DNA of 64,000 nt from positions 20,894 to 84,893 of the forward strand of contig NZ_BAGN01000425.1 in NCBI RefSeq assembly GCF_000308835.1, given 5' to 3'. Positions 43,500-51,381 of the stretch are shown here, piece by piece. How positions within the stretch are numbered: position 1 is the first letter of the stretch; each line of letters starts with the position of its first letter. The position numbers and the translations under genes were made by a program. This DNA is from Nocardia vinacea NBRC 16497. Its GTDB lineage: Bacteria > Actinomycetota > Actinomycetes > Mycobacteriales > Mycobacteriaceae. Below the pieces are notes generated by a model. The model was not told the DNA's origin. It worked only from the letters and a program-made list of their open reading frames with translations, and ran no database searches.

Positions 43500-44477
43500 A
43501 TGAGCGTGCCGCCCGTCCTGCGCGACCGACTGCGTCTGCCCGTTATCGCGTCCCCGATGTTCATCGTGTCGAATCCGGAGTTGGTCATCGCCCAGTCGAC
43601 CTCGGGCATAGTCGGATCGTTCCCCTCACTCAATGCCCGCCCGGAATCCGAACTGCGGCACTGGCTCACCCGAATCACCGAGGCACTGGCCGAATTCGAT
43701 GGCGAACATCCGCAGACGCCGAGTGCGCCGTATGCCGTGAACCTGATCGTGCACAAGACCAACGATCGGCTCGAGCACGATCTCGCGGTGGTCGAGGAAT
43801 TCCGCGTCCCCATCGTGATCACCTCGCTGGGTGCGCGGCCGGAGGTCAACGAACGCATCCACGCCTACGGCGGGATCGTGCTGCACGACGTGATCAACAA
43901 TGTTTTCGCCCGCAAGGCCGTCGACAAGGGCGCCGACGGACTGATCGCGGTGGCGGCGGGCGCGGGCGGTCACGCGGGAACGCAGTCGCCATTCGCATTG
44001 GTCCAGGAGATCCGGAGTTGGTTCGATGGACCGCTGGTGCTGTCCGGATCGATCGCGCACGGCAACTCGGTATTGGCCGCCCAGGCGGCGGGTGCCGACT
44101 TCGCCTATATCGGGTCGATGTTCATCGCCACCGACGAGGCGAACGCGGAACCCGACTACAAGCAGATGATCGTCGATTCAACCGCCTCTGACATCATCTA
44201 CAGCAACCTCTTCACCGGTGTGCACGGCAACTACCTGCGCGGCAGCATCATCGCCGCCGGACTCGACCCCGATGCGCTACCCGGATCCGACTCCGCGGCA
44301 ATGAATTTCGCCGGCGGCAGCGCCAAGGATGCGAAGGCCTGGCGCGATGTTTGGGGTGCCGGTCATGGCATCGGCAAGGTCGACGCGGTACGTCCCGCCG
44401 CCGCCGTCATCGACCGCCTCATCGAGGAGTACGAGACGGCTCGGGTCCGTCTGTCGGCCGTACCCGTCCATACGTGA
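43500..44477 (+). CDS. Nitronate monooxygenase/2-nitropropane dioxygenase-like flavoprotein
   Basis: 325 residues, TIM-barrel FMN protein. LPVIASPMFIVSNPELVIA at the N-terminus, then AAGAGGHAGTQSPFALVQEI with the active-site histidine and the FMN phosphate region LSGSIAHGNSVLAAQAAGADFAYIGSMF. Family members oxidise nitronates or act as enoyl reductase-like proteins. Start ATG 43500 with GAGGAG upstream. Downstream is a 19-codon Met-rich ORF and a hairpin. Confidence 0.88.
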   Translation: MSVPPVLRDRLRLPVIASPMFIVSNPELVIAQSTSGIVGSFPSLNARPESELRHWLTRITEALAEFDGEHPQTPSAPYAVNLIVHKTNDRLEHDLAVVEEFRVPIVITSLGARPEVNERIHAYGGIVLHDVINNVFARKAVDKGADGLIAVAAGAGGHAGTQSPFALVQEIRSWFDGPLVLSGSIAHGNSVLAAQAAGADFAYIGSMFIATDEANAEPDYKQMIVDSTASDIIYSNLFTGVHGNYLRGSIIAAGLDPDALPGSDSAAMNFAGGSAKDAKAWRDVWGAGHGIGKVDAVRPAAAVIDRLIEEYETARVRLSAVPVHT

Positions 44478-44596
44478 CGGTGGTGCGCAGGGATCCCCCG
44501 CACTGATGGCGCGGCGGTTGGTGAGTCGCTGCGTAGCTGTCATTTCGCTGGGTAAGGCGGGTTATGACGACTACTTGCGAAGAAGGTGAGACTCTG

Positions 44597-44656
44597 ATGT
44601 TGATGGATATGTTCTGGATGACCGTGAACTTCTTGCGTTCCATGCTCGGCATGTGA
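44597..44656 (+). CDS. Possible 19-residue Met-rich hydrophobic peptide
   Basis: ATG 44597 is 6 bp after GAAGGTGAG and reads MLMDMFWMTVNFLRSMLGM to a TGA at 44654. Six of 19 residues are Met. The peptide is hydrophobic enough to sit in or on a membrane. It ends 18 bp before a hairpin, so the layout ribosome site - ORF - terminator is complete. No homology can be judged for so short a protein. Confidence 0.4.
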   Translation: MLMDMFWMTVNFLRSMLGM

Positions 44657-44674
44657 TCCACCGGCCACCTCCAG

Positions 44675-44709
44675 GGCCGGTTCCTGCCGCAATGCGGCAA
44701 GGACCGGCC
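44675..44709. terminator. Hairpin between convergent genes
   Basis: GGCCGGT..C.TGCCGC pairs with its complement across an AATG loop (about 14 of 16 pairs), between the small ORF and the IclR gene. Confidence 0.7.
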
Positions 44710-44722
44710 GCCTCATATCCGC

Positions 44723-45475
44723 TCAGAGTGCGAGCACGCCGTGTGATCTGAGGAGGTTGGCGAGATTGGTGCTGACCAACCCCGCCGCCCGCTTTACCGC
44801 TTCGGTCACAGCCGGGATTCGCTGGACTTCGGCCACGGTCGCCGCCAGCGCCGCGACGATCTCACCCGCGGGGCCGTGCACCGGCGCGGCGACACAGGCG
44901 AGTCGGAATCGGCTCATATCGGTGTCGTAGGCAAGGTTCGTGTCACTGCTCATGGTGACTCGGCGACGCCATTCGCGCGACGAAAAGCCTTCCGGCGGTG
45001 TCGGATCCGGATGCCCGAAGGCCAAAACCTGCTCGGCGGCCGTGCCCGGCGGCAGCAGTACTCCCGGCCGCAGTGGAAAGATCTCGTCGATCTCGCGTCC
45101 GATACCGCCGATGAGCATGGTGTGTCCCCGGTCGGTCACCGCGAGGCTGAAGCCGCCGCGATCGGATGCCGCGGTGAGCTGTCGCAGGGGCCGTGCCGAG
45201 GCTGCCCGGAGCAGCCGCGCTGGTTGCCAGGTCTGGCCGAGCCGGAACACCCGGGGGCCGATCTGGTAGCGGCCGCCGCGCCGCTGCACCGCCCCTTCGG
45301 CGACCAACTGGTTGAGTAGCCGGTACGCCGTTGCCTTCGGTAGTCCGGCTGCCACCGCCAATCTGGTCAGACCCATTTCGTTGCCGTGTGCTAGCACCTC
45401 GAGCAGGGCGAATGCCCCCTCGAGTACGCTGCGCCCGCCAAAGGTGCTCGTGTTCTCCGTGATCGCTTCGCTCAC
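44723..45475 (-). CDS. IclR family transcriptional regulator
   Basis: 250 residues from GTG 45475, chosen because GGAGGA lies 7 bp upstream; ATG 45490 would include that site within the gene. N-terminal winged helix (LTRLAVAAGLPKATAYRLLNQLVAEG), then an IclR effector domain with the LACVAAPVHGPAGEIVAAL segment. It lies between the island and the peptide locus. A target cannot be assigned; the adjacent nitronate monooxygenase or the peptide gene at 45563 are candidates. Confidence 0.88.
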   Translation of the reverse strand: MSEAITENTSTFGGRSVLEGAFALLEVLAHGNEMGLTRLAVAAGLPKATAYRLLNQLVAEGAVQRRGGRYQIGPRVFRLGQTWQPARLLRAASARPLRQLTAASDRGGFSLAVTDRGHTMLIGGIGREIDEIFPLRPGVLLPPGTAAEQVLAFGHPDPTPPEGFSSREWRRRVTMSSDTNLAYDTDMSRFRLACVAAPVHGPAGEIVAALAATVAEVQRIPAVTEAVKRAAGLVSTNLANLLRSHGVLAL

Positions 45476-45562
45476 TGTCTGTCCTCCCATGCAGATAGTG
45501 AGAAGCCTCCGACTTCCAGCTTTCACCCGCGTTTCACCGAAGTCTCACGGTGGTCCGCGCGA

Positions 45563-45790
45563 TCAGGTGCCAGGTGGTTCTCCCTCGTCGTGAATTCTGC
45601 CCGGCGGCTCGCCTTCGTCGCGAACCGCCGCCGCTTTCACGATCTGTCGCTTTGCGCGGCTGGAGAACTCGTCGACCAGCCCGGCGGTCACGGTCGTCTC
45701 GATCGCACCGATCGCGTAGTCCCTCGTGATGTCCTGATCGACCCGAATGTGCACGGCCGGAGGGACTTCGGGATTGTCCATGATTGGCAT
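45563..45790 (-). CDS. Small peptide P1, possible modified-peptide precursor
   Basis: 75 residues; CGAGGAG precedes ATG 45790. The N-terminus contains IMDNPEVPPAVH, identical to the peptide encoded at 46043, and a shared GLVDEF block lies near residue 37. The C-terminus has a tandem repeat, DEGEPPG at 58-64 and 68-74, separated by RIH. No cysteine, signal peptide or membrane segment. The conserved N-terminus and variable tail are what a leader/core peptide would show. Not recognised as a named family. Confidence 0.65.
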   Translation of the reverse strand: MPIMDNPEVPPAVHIRVDQDITRDYAIGAIETTVTAGLVDEFSSRAKRQIVKAAAVRDEGEPPGRIHDEGEPPGT

Positions 45791-46042
45791 CGACTCACTC
45801 CTCGGGGTGTCGGTGACCTGTCCACACTGTCTCGGCAGGTAAGTGTGCGTCCAGGGGATAGTCCGCTGGACGAACCGGGATTTCCGCGATGGTGTTGCGG
45901 GTTCGCTCAGCGGACCCGGTCCTCGACGCTCGATCGCCTGCCGCGGCAGCATTGGCGGCAGTAATCACGCAGTCGCCGTGATCGATGAAAGATGTTGCAT
46001 CGCTGGCGAACTCGTTTCCAACGCCGTCTTAAGGAGTAGCCG

Positions 46043-46228
46043 ATGGCCATCATGGACAATCCCGAAGTCCCTCCCGCCGTTCATGTCCGGGTCGATCACG
46101 AGGTGGAGAAGGAGTATGTGGTCCGCCCGATCAGCAAGCCCGCGGTAACAGCTGCGGACGGTTTGGTGGACGAGTTCGTCAACCGTCCCGCCGAGCTCGT
46201 CGGCCGCAGTAAGCAGGACGACAGATGA
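46043..46228 (+). CDS. Small peptide P2, possible modified-peptide precursor
   Basis: 61 residues; AAGGAG precedes ATG 46043. IMDNPEVPPAVHVRVD matches P1 almost exactly, VTAADGLVDEF is shared with a two-residue insertion, and the tail NRPAELVGRSKQDDR differs. Its stop overlaps the start of the JmjC-type oxygenase gene (ATGA at 46225-46228), so the two proteins are made together. That coupling, with the divergent P1 copy, suggests substrate and enzyme. Alternative: a small accessory subunit. Confidence 0.7.
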   Translation: MAIMDNPEVPPAVHVRVDHEVEKEYVVRPISKPAVTAADGLVDEFVNRPAELVGRSKQDDR

Positions 46229-47400
46229 CCAGCACGTCAACAGGTTTCGGCTTCGCCGACTGGTTCGCGCCACTGGATCTGGCAGGATTCCGCGACGGCG
46301 TGCTCGGTCGCGAGGTACTGGTCACCGAACCGCGCGCGGATCTGGCCGAACGACTTGGTGACGCGCTGGCCACCCGGTCCGTCGAGGACCTGTTCGCCAA
46401 GCGGGTCCGCCAGGTGTCGGCGTGGTTTCCGCGGCTGGACGGCACGCTCAGTTCGGCGGTCATCCGACCGGACAGCGCACGCACTTTCTACGAAGCCGGA
46501 ACCACGCTGTTCTATCAGGACGTCGCCGACTTCGCCCCGTTGGCAAGGGAAGCCGCCGAAGCTTTCGGCGTATCGGCCAAATCGGCGAAATGCCAGCTTT
46601 TCTGCAATCGCCCCGGTGCAGTCACCTCCGTGCATTTCGACCCGATCGATGTCATCACGGTGCAGCTGACCGGCTGCAAGACCTGGCGCGTTGCCCCCAA
46701 TCGCTTCGCGCCCGCGCCGCTGGAGGGCTGGGCGCCGAACGATGCGGTGCCTGCGGTCATGCGGATCTACGGCGAAGGTGAGCCGCCGTCCGAGATACCC
46801 GACGACGCGACCGAATATCGGCTCGAACCCGGCGCGGTACTGCATGTTCCGCGCGGATATTGGCACGAGACCAGTTCCGACCAGGAATCGATCTCACTTC
46901 ATATCCTGCTGATCCCACCGCTACGCCTGGACTTCCTGCTGGCCTCGCTCCGCAACGAACTGCTCCGGGAGCCGTACTGGCGTGAATCGGTCTACGACCT
47001 CGACAACACACGGTGGCTCACCGCCGCCCAGGATGCCTTCGATGACGCGGTCGCCAGAATCAACATCGCGGATCTGGTCCGGTCACCGGTCCCCGACTTG
47101 CCCGTGACCCCCGAAACCGCCTTTGTCCGAGCCGGTCAATGCGCATTGCACGTCGACGCCACCCACGCCGAAACCGCCGGAATCTCCGTGACCGCCTACG
47201 GCTTCCGCAACACTTCGACCACGGCCGTGCAACTCGACCGAAGCTACCTACCCGCATGTCAGTGGGTGAACCAGCTGCCGACCGGAGTCTCGCTGGACGT
47301 AGCCGACGTACTCACCGTGGCACCCGAACTGTCCAAAGCGGAGGCACAGCAACTGCTCGGCCTCTTCGAGCAAGCCCGACTCGTCCGCCGCATCCGGTAA
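46225..47400 (+). CDS. JmjC/cupin-type Fe(II)/2-oxoglutarate-dependent oxygenase
   Basis: 391 residues. The metal triad can be placed at His137 and Asp139 (SVHFDPID) and His214 (HVPRGYWHETSS); KTWRVAP is the 2-oxoglutarate-side lysine region. This is the cupin_4/ribosomal-oxygenase-like JmjC family, which hydroxylates protein side chains. After the oxygenase fold a C-terminal part (about 285-391) ends LSKAEAQQLLGLFEQARLVR, resembling a winged-helix or peptide-recognition domain. It is coupled to P2, which may be its substrate. Confidence 0.85.
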   Translation: MTSTSTGFGFADWFAPLDLAGFRDGVLGREVLVTEPRADLAERLGDALATRSVEDLFAKRVRQVSAWFPRLDGTLSSAVIRPDSARTFYEAGTTLFYQDVADFAPLAREAAEAFGVSAKSAKCQLFCNRPGAVTSVHFDPIDVITVQLTGCKTWRVAPNRFAPAPLEGWAPNDAVPAVMRIYGEGEPPSEIPDDATEYRLEPGAVLHVPRGYWHETSSDQESISLHILLIPPLRLDFLLASLRNELLREPYWRESVYDLDNTRWLTAAQDAFDDAVARINIADLVRSPVPDLPVTPETAFVRAGQCALHVDATHAETAGISVTAYGFRNTSTTAVQLDRSYLPACQWVNQLPTGVSLDVADVLTVAPELSKAEAQQLLGLFEQARLVRRIR

Positions 47401-47438
47401 GCCGTGGGATCACCGCCTCGAATAGTGCCGAGAGGCTA

Positions 47439-47469
47439 TTGACAGGAATCGGCATGGGAGTGCTATACA
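47439..47469 (+). promoter_or_regulatory. Promoter of bfd-bfr
   Basis: Consensus -35 TTGACA at 47439 and extended -10 TGCTATACA (TATACA at 47464), spacing 19 bp. Transcription would start around 47475, inside the first iron box. Confidence 0.65.
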
Positions 47470-47507
47470 TTAGGGGAGGCTTACCTCTTTAGATGAGGCT
47501 AACCTCG
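47470..47507. promoter_or_regulatory. Two adjoining IdeR/DtxR iron boxes
   Basis: TTAGGGGAGGCTTACCTCT (47470-47488) and TTAGATGAGGCTAACCTCG (47489-47507) directly abut. Both resemble the mycobacterial IdeR box TTAGGTTAGSCTAACCTAA. They overlap the expected transcription start, so iron-loaded IdeR should repress. Confidence 0.75.
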
Positions 47508-47537
47508 TGAACTGTTCCGCTCGCACAATGAGGCATC

Positions 47538-47735
47538 GTGTACGTCTGTATCTGCAACGCCGTCTCCGAATCGGACGTGCACAGCTGTGTCGCCGCCGGA
47601 GCCAGCTCGACCGCGCAGGTCAAAAAGGCGTGCGGCTGGAAGCCCGGCTGCGGTAGCTGTACCCGGCTCCTTTCCGAGGTGGTCGGCCGAGCGTGCGCTG
47701 CGCCCGTCCAGGAGGTCGAGACCTCCGCGGCGTAG
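47538..47735 (+). CDS. bfd: Bacterioferritin-associated ferredoxin
   Basis: 65 residues, GTG start. Four cysteines bind [2Fe-2S]: CIC near the N-terminus and CGWKPGCGSC with the usual spacing of Bfd proteins. Bfd passes electrons to bacterioferritin to release stored iron as Fe(II). Tandem iron boxes upstream mean expression under low iron, which fits that role. The bacterioferritin gene follows 61 bp later. Confidence 0.92.
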   Translation: MYVCICNAVSESDVHSCVAAGASSTAQVKKACGWKPGCGSCTRLLSEVVGRACAAPVQEVETSAA

Positions 47736-47796
47736 TCCGACACGATAGGCCGTCCTTACCGGTTCGCCGATTGTGAGCTGTGACACGATCGCAGCC

Positions 47797-48279
47797 ATGG
47801 ATGGCGATAAGGAAATCATCGCGCTGCTCAATGAGCAGCTGACAGCCGAACTCACGGCGATCAATCAGTACTTCCTGCATGCCAAGATGCAGGAGAACTG
47901 GGGTTTCACCAAACTTGCCAAGCACACCCGCCACGAGTCCATCGATGAGATGAAGCATGCGGAGGTGCTCACCGATCGCATCCTCTTCCTCGAGGGGCTG
48001 CCGAACTACCAGAAGCTCAATCCGCTGCGCATCGGCCAGACCGTCCCCGAACAGTTGCGGGCCGATCTGAAGATCGAGATGGAGGCCGTAGACCGGCTGC
48101 GCGGCGGTATCGAGCTGATGCGCTCGCGCGGTGATGTCACCTCCGCCCGCATCTTCGAGTCCATTCTCGAGGATGAGGAATCGCACGTCGACTATCTGGA
48201 GACCGAACTCGACCTGATCGAGAAGCTCGGCGAGCAGCTGTACCTGCAGCGTTATACCGACACCCCGGAAGACGACTGA
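47797..48279 (+). CDS. bfr: Bacterioferritin
   Basis: 160 residues starting MDGDKEIIALLNEQLTAELT. The ferroxidase Glu/His ligands (NEQLTAELTAINQYFLHAKM, RHESIDEMKHAEVL, ILEDEESHVDYLE) are all present, and a heme-ligand Met is in the expected IDEMKHAE region. It stores iron as a 24-mer. The start at 47797 matches family length; an in-frame start at 47773 is less likely. A hairpin follows the stop. Confidence 0.93.
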   Translation: MDGDKEIIALLNEQLTAELTAINQYFLHAKMQENWGFTKLAKHTRHESIDEMKHAEVLTDRILFLEGLPNYQKLNPLRIGQTVPEQLRADLKIEMEAVDRLRGGIELMRSRGDVTSARIFESILEDEESHVDYLETELDLIEKLGEQLYLQRYTDTPEDD

Positions 48280-48285
48280 CATCGT

Positions 48286-48326
48286 CACCGGTTCCGGTCT
48301 GTCGATCTCGGCGCCCGGAACCGGTG
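48286..48326. terminator. Bidirectional hairpin terminator
   Basis: CACCGGTTCCGG and CCGGAACCGGTG pair perfectly over 12 bp with a 17-nt loop, after bfr and before the convergent hypothetical gene. Confidence 0.75.
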
Positions 48327-48344
48327 ATCGTCAGGTGCCTGCAC

Positions 48345-48839
48345 TCAGCGGATCGGCTGCGTGACGGCGTCGTGTTCGTCGTTGACCAGATGGAATGCGA
48401 TCGCGAGATCATCGATTACCGCCTGCCATGCGGCCTGACTGCCCTCGCCGCGGGGATCGCGGGCCAGCGCCAGCAAAGTGGTGGCCGCGTCGACGGCCTG
48501 AACCGCGGCAGCCAGTAGCGCGGGCACGGGGGTCGGGGCATTGCGGGAGGCCAGTGTGGCGATGTGGTGACGCAGCCACCGTGCGTCGAACTGCGCCTGC
48601 GCCGACACATCACCCACGGCGTCTTGCTCCGCAGTCGCGGCCATCGACCAGTGGCCCATGTACTGCCCCAGTGGGGCAGTGACTACCAAGTCCCGCAGCT
48701 CACTACTGATCAAACCGTGTAGCCGACCCGCTAGCTCGGCGCGTTCGACGGGCGGTTCGGCCGACCAGCCGGAAGCGGTTCTTTCCATGTCGGCCTGCAA
48801 TACCGCCAGCACTGCTCGCAATTGCGCAGCTGTCGCCAC
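48345..48839 (-). CDS. Hypothetical helical protein
   Basis: 164 residues, GTG start at 48839. Ala/Leu-rich, predicted mostly helical, without cysteine or membrane segment. His-containing stretches (GHWSM, RWLRHHIATL, AFHLVNDEHD) might bind metal, as in DinB-like bundles, but no family was recognised. Convergent with bfr. Coding is supported by uniform GC-rich third positions through the frame. Confidence 0.6.
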   Translation of the reverse strand: MATAAQLRAVLAVLQADMERTASGWSAEPPVERAELAGRLHGLISSELRDLVVTAPLGQYMGHWSMAATAEQDAVGDVSAQAQFDARWLRHHIATLASRNAPTPVPALLAAAVQAVDAATTLLALARDPRGEGSQAAWQAVIDDLAIAFHLVNDEHDAVTQPIR

Positions 48840-49296
48840 CTACGCCCCTCTCCTCGTTCATTCCGAGCTACCGTTGCGCGACAACACTTCGTGGACCCAT
48901 ACGACTACTTCGAACCCTCCCGGCACCATCCGCTGCACGGCCGTTCGCGTCGAAACGTCCGCCATCCGGCGGTGAGTGCAGACATGACGATACAGAAGCA
49001 GGCAATCTCGAGCTACCGACAAGCGGCAGCCAATAGTCGCTGTATCGACTAGCGGTGAGCATCGGTTCCGGACACCACGAACACAACGGACTAGCTATTG
49101 GAACCAGCTCGTTCAATATTTCGAACCATACGGTTGAAAAGCGGCGGCAGAGGTGTGTCCGGTCGGCGGGGCAACCGGGCGAAATCAATTGCACGAACAC
49201 ACCTCTGGTGCCTGCTGTCCTGCGGCGGGTACGTCACGTTAATATTGGGGTGATTGCTTTCACAGGAATGCGGCGCGTCCGCCCGACCGAAGGCTG
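48840..49296. other. Intergenic region, 457 bp
   Basis: Less GC-rich than the neighbours and without a supported gene. Short open frames here (for example 49055-49300 on the plus strand, ending at a GTGA overlap with the NUDIX start) have poor composition. It should hold the promoters of the divergent hypothetical and NUDIX genes. Confidence 0.4.
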
Positions 49297-49752
49297 GTGA
49301 GTCCGCCGATGTCGGTATCGATGTTCGATGAGGCGCTTCCGCGCGGCGAACGTGATGGTGTCGGTCTACGAGTCGGCGCGATCATCGACCGGGGCGGGGA
49401 AGTGTTGCTGCTGGAGGCCCACAGCACAGGACCGCTCCCGCTGACCCGCAAGCTTCCGGGTGCCACTGTGGAACCGGGCGAATCGGTCTCCGCCGCACTG
49501 ATTCGCGGAGTCCGCGAAGAGACCGGGCTGACCGTCACCGACATCGGCCACCACATCGGCGACTTCGATTACCTGTCGCCGGCCGGAAAACCGGTGCGGC
49601 GCTTGCATTTCGCCGTAGAGGTGGCAGCCACCAGTCCGATCGTCCTCTCCGCCCACGCCGATTATGTATGGGCACCGCTGGACGGTGAACTGCTCGTGAC
49701 GCCATCCATCCGCGGCATCCTCGAGGCCTACAAGGACCTGCTCAGCCACTGA
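49297..49752 (+). CDS. NUDIX hydrolase family protein
   Basis: 151 residues, GTG start behind GAAGG. The NUDIX helix region is GATVEPGESVSAALIRGVREETGL. The metal-binding REETG glutamates are kept, but the box is degenerate: Ala replaces the second Gly before the TVEPGE stretch and Gly replaces the Glu of the RE pair. Likely a nucleotide-diphosphate hydrolase of unknown substrate, possibly with weak activity. Confidence 0.82.
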   Translation: MSPPMSVSMFDEALPRGERDGVGLRVGAIIDRGGEVLLLEAHSTGPLPLTRKLPGATVEPGESVSAALIRGVREETGLTVTDIGHHIGDFDYLSPAGKPVRRLHFAVEVAATSPIVLSAHADYVWAPLDGELLVTPSIRGILEAYKDLLSH

Positions 49753-50199
49753 GCGCCGTTTCGATACTCGATATCGGTTGCGCCCGTGCACTTCTCGCAC
49801 TGAGCGCACCTTGTCGAGCTCGTCGATAGCCCACACCTCCGCGTCCGCCGAGGGGTCGGCGATGCTGGACCACCGCTCGCATGGAGCCGATCGCGACTGC
49901 CCGGCGCGTGATCGCGGCCTGTCGATTCCGGATTCATGATGTTACCCAGTATTCGTGAGCGACCATGGTGACCGCATGGGTGGGAACGACCAGTCACTAC
50001 TAAGAGTAATGCGCAGTTTTTCGCTGTTGACCAGTGCGGTTGCTGGCAATAAGTTACTGTGTATTCATGGTGCATCGACCTCTTGGTAGCCGGGGGAGAG
50101 CTGCATCGTCGTCCGGTGCCAGGTCGGAGGAGAAGAACGACAGAACGTACGTACACATCTCACTCGACCTCTACAGAACCCGACAACGGAAGGAATCCG
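49753..50199. other. Intergenic region, 447 bp
   Basis: No supported gene. A TTGACC hexamer at 50027 with TAAGTT 17 bp later is a weak promoter candidate for the MpaB-like gene; GGAAGGA is its ribosome site. Nothing else was recognised. Confidence 0.4.
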
Positions 50200-51102
50200 A
50201 TGACCGCCACCGCTCAACCGCTGCCCACGCCGGTGCCACTGACCACCGAGGAAACCCGGATCCATATTCCGGCCATCCATCGCTCGCAGACCAAGCGGCC
50301 GCTGAAACTCGCTGACGCACTGGATTTCTGGAATTTCGCGGGTGCCGCCGCCAATGTGGTGATGCAGATGGCGCGACCCGGTGTCGGCTACGGCGTTTCG
50401 GAGAGCCGAGTGGAGTCCGGCGCGCTGATGGTGCACCCGTGGAAGCGGGCCAGGACCACCACGCAGTATCTGGCGGTGGCGATCCTGGGCACCCCGGATG
50501 AGATCGATGCCTATCGGGAGGCGATCAACGTTGCGCACCGTCAAGTGCGGTCGGGTCCCAATAGTCCGGTCAAGTACAACGCCTTCAACCGTGATCTCCA
50601 AAAGTGGGTCGCCGCTTGCCTTTTCATCGGCTTCGAAGACACCTACCAGTTGTTGCACGGCAAGATGAACGATGAGCAGGCCGAGCAGTTCTATCAGACC
50701 GCTTCCACCCTGGCGACCGGTGTGCAGGTCACGAAGGATATGTGGCCCGCCACCCGAAAGGACTTCGACCGCTACTGGAACGAGGCGAGCAGCCACGCCG
50801 TCCTCGACGACAAGGTCCGCGCCTACCTGGATGATCTGCTCAACCTCCGCATGATCCACTGGTATCTGCGGCTGCCGTTCCGAAATCTGTTGAAGTTCTT
50901 GACGATCGGATTTCTGGCGCCGTATTTCAAGGAACAACTCCGAGTCGAATGGACCGATGCCGATCAACGCCGCTTCGAACACCTCTTCCTGTTCGTCGGC
51001 TTCGTCAACCGTTTCATCCCACGCTTCCTGCGCTTCGCCCCCACCTATGGGCTGATGCGAGACCTGCGCCGACGCATCCGCAAAAATAAGAGCCTCATCT
51101 GA
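50200..51102 (+). CDS. Oxygenase MpaB family protein (DUF2236)
   Basis: 300 residues. The heme-binding pattern of this family, Arg and Thr in HPWKRARTTTQYLAVAILG and the His of INVAHRQVR, is present. A hydrophobic C-terminal segment (FRNLLKFLTIGFLAPYF) may touch the membrane. Relatives include rubber oxygenase Lcp and the fungal MpaB that cleaves isoprenoid double bonds. Start ATG 50200 was chosen for its ribosome site. It is outside the main island but chemically compatible with isoprenoid breakdown. Confidence 0.85.
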   Translation: MTATAQPLPTPVPLTTEETRIHIPAIHRSQTKRPLKLADALDFWNFAGAAANVVMQMARPGVGYGVSESRVESGALMVHPWKRARTTTQYLAVAILGTPDEIDAYREAINVAHRQVRSGPNSPVKYNAFNRDLQKWVAACLFIGFEDTYQLLHGKMNDEQAEQFYQTASTLATGVQVTKDMWPATRKDFDRYWNEASSHAVLDDKVRAYLDDLLNLRMIHWYLRLPFRNLLKFLTIGFLAPYFKEQLRVEWTDADQRRFEHLFLFVGFVNRFIPRFLRFAPTYGLMRDLRRRIRKNKSLI

Positions 51103-51207
51103 GAGCTCCCCGCAGCCCACCTGCAGACATCGCGTCTTAATTCATTGCCTCCCGAGTCGTCTCGTCGAGCGGAAACGGGGGATCGGAGCTGCGTGCACCC
51201 GCCATAG

Positions 51208-51381
51208 CGTTGCCGGAAAGACGATGGCCGAGGAGCCACCTTCTACAACGACCGGTATCGGCGTACCGCCGGCGGCTGGAGGATAGGTTCCACCGGCTTC
51301 GACCGCACCTACGAGGCGACCGTATCGCTCCAGGATCTGCCGAGCTTCACCGTCAGAACCGGAGTAGCGCTCAATCTTTGA
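51208..51381 (+). pseudogene. C-terminal fragment of an NTF2/SnoaL-like gene
   Basis: One frame reads ATFYNDRYRRTAGGWRIGST, then GFDRTYEATVSLQDLPSF, and stops at 51379. This is the end of a SnoaL-like protein (the YxDRYxRTxxGWRI pattern). There is no start or N-terminal half: a stop occurs just upstream, at 51205. A truncated relic, seemingly unrelated to the intact pair at 37.1 kb in detail. Confidence 0.6.

Noticed and set aside
48868..49200. 110-codon minus-strand ORF
   Set aside because: Cys/Ser/Arg-rich translation typical of non-coding DNA, no family resemblance.
49055..49300. 81-codon plus-strand ORF ending in an overlap with the NUDIX start
   Set aside because: Composition unlike the neighbours, no ribosome site and no recognisable feature; the overlap is probably chance.
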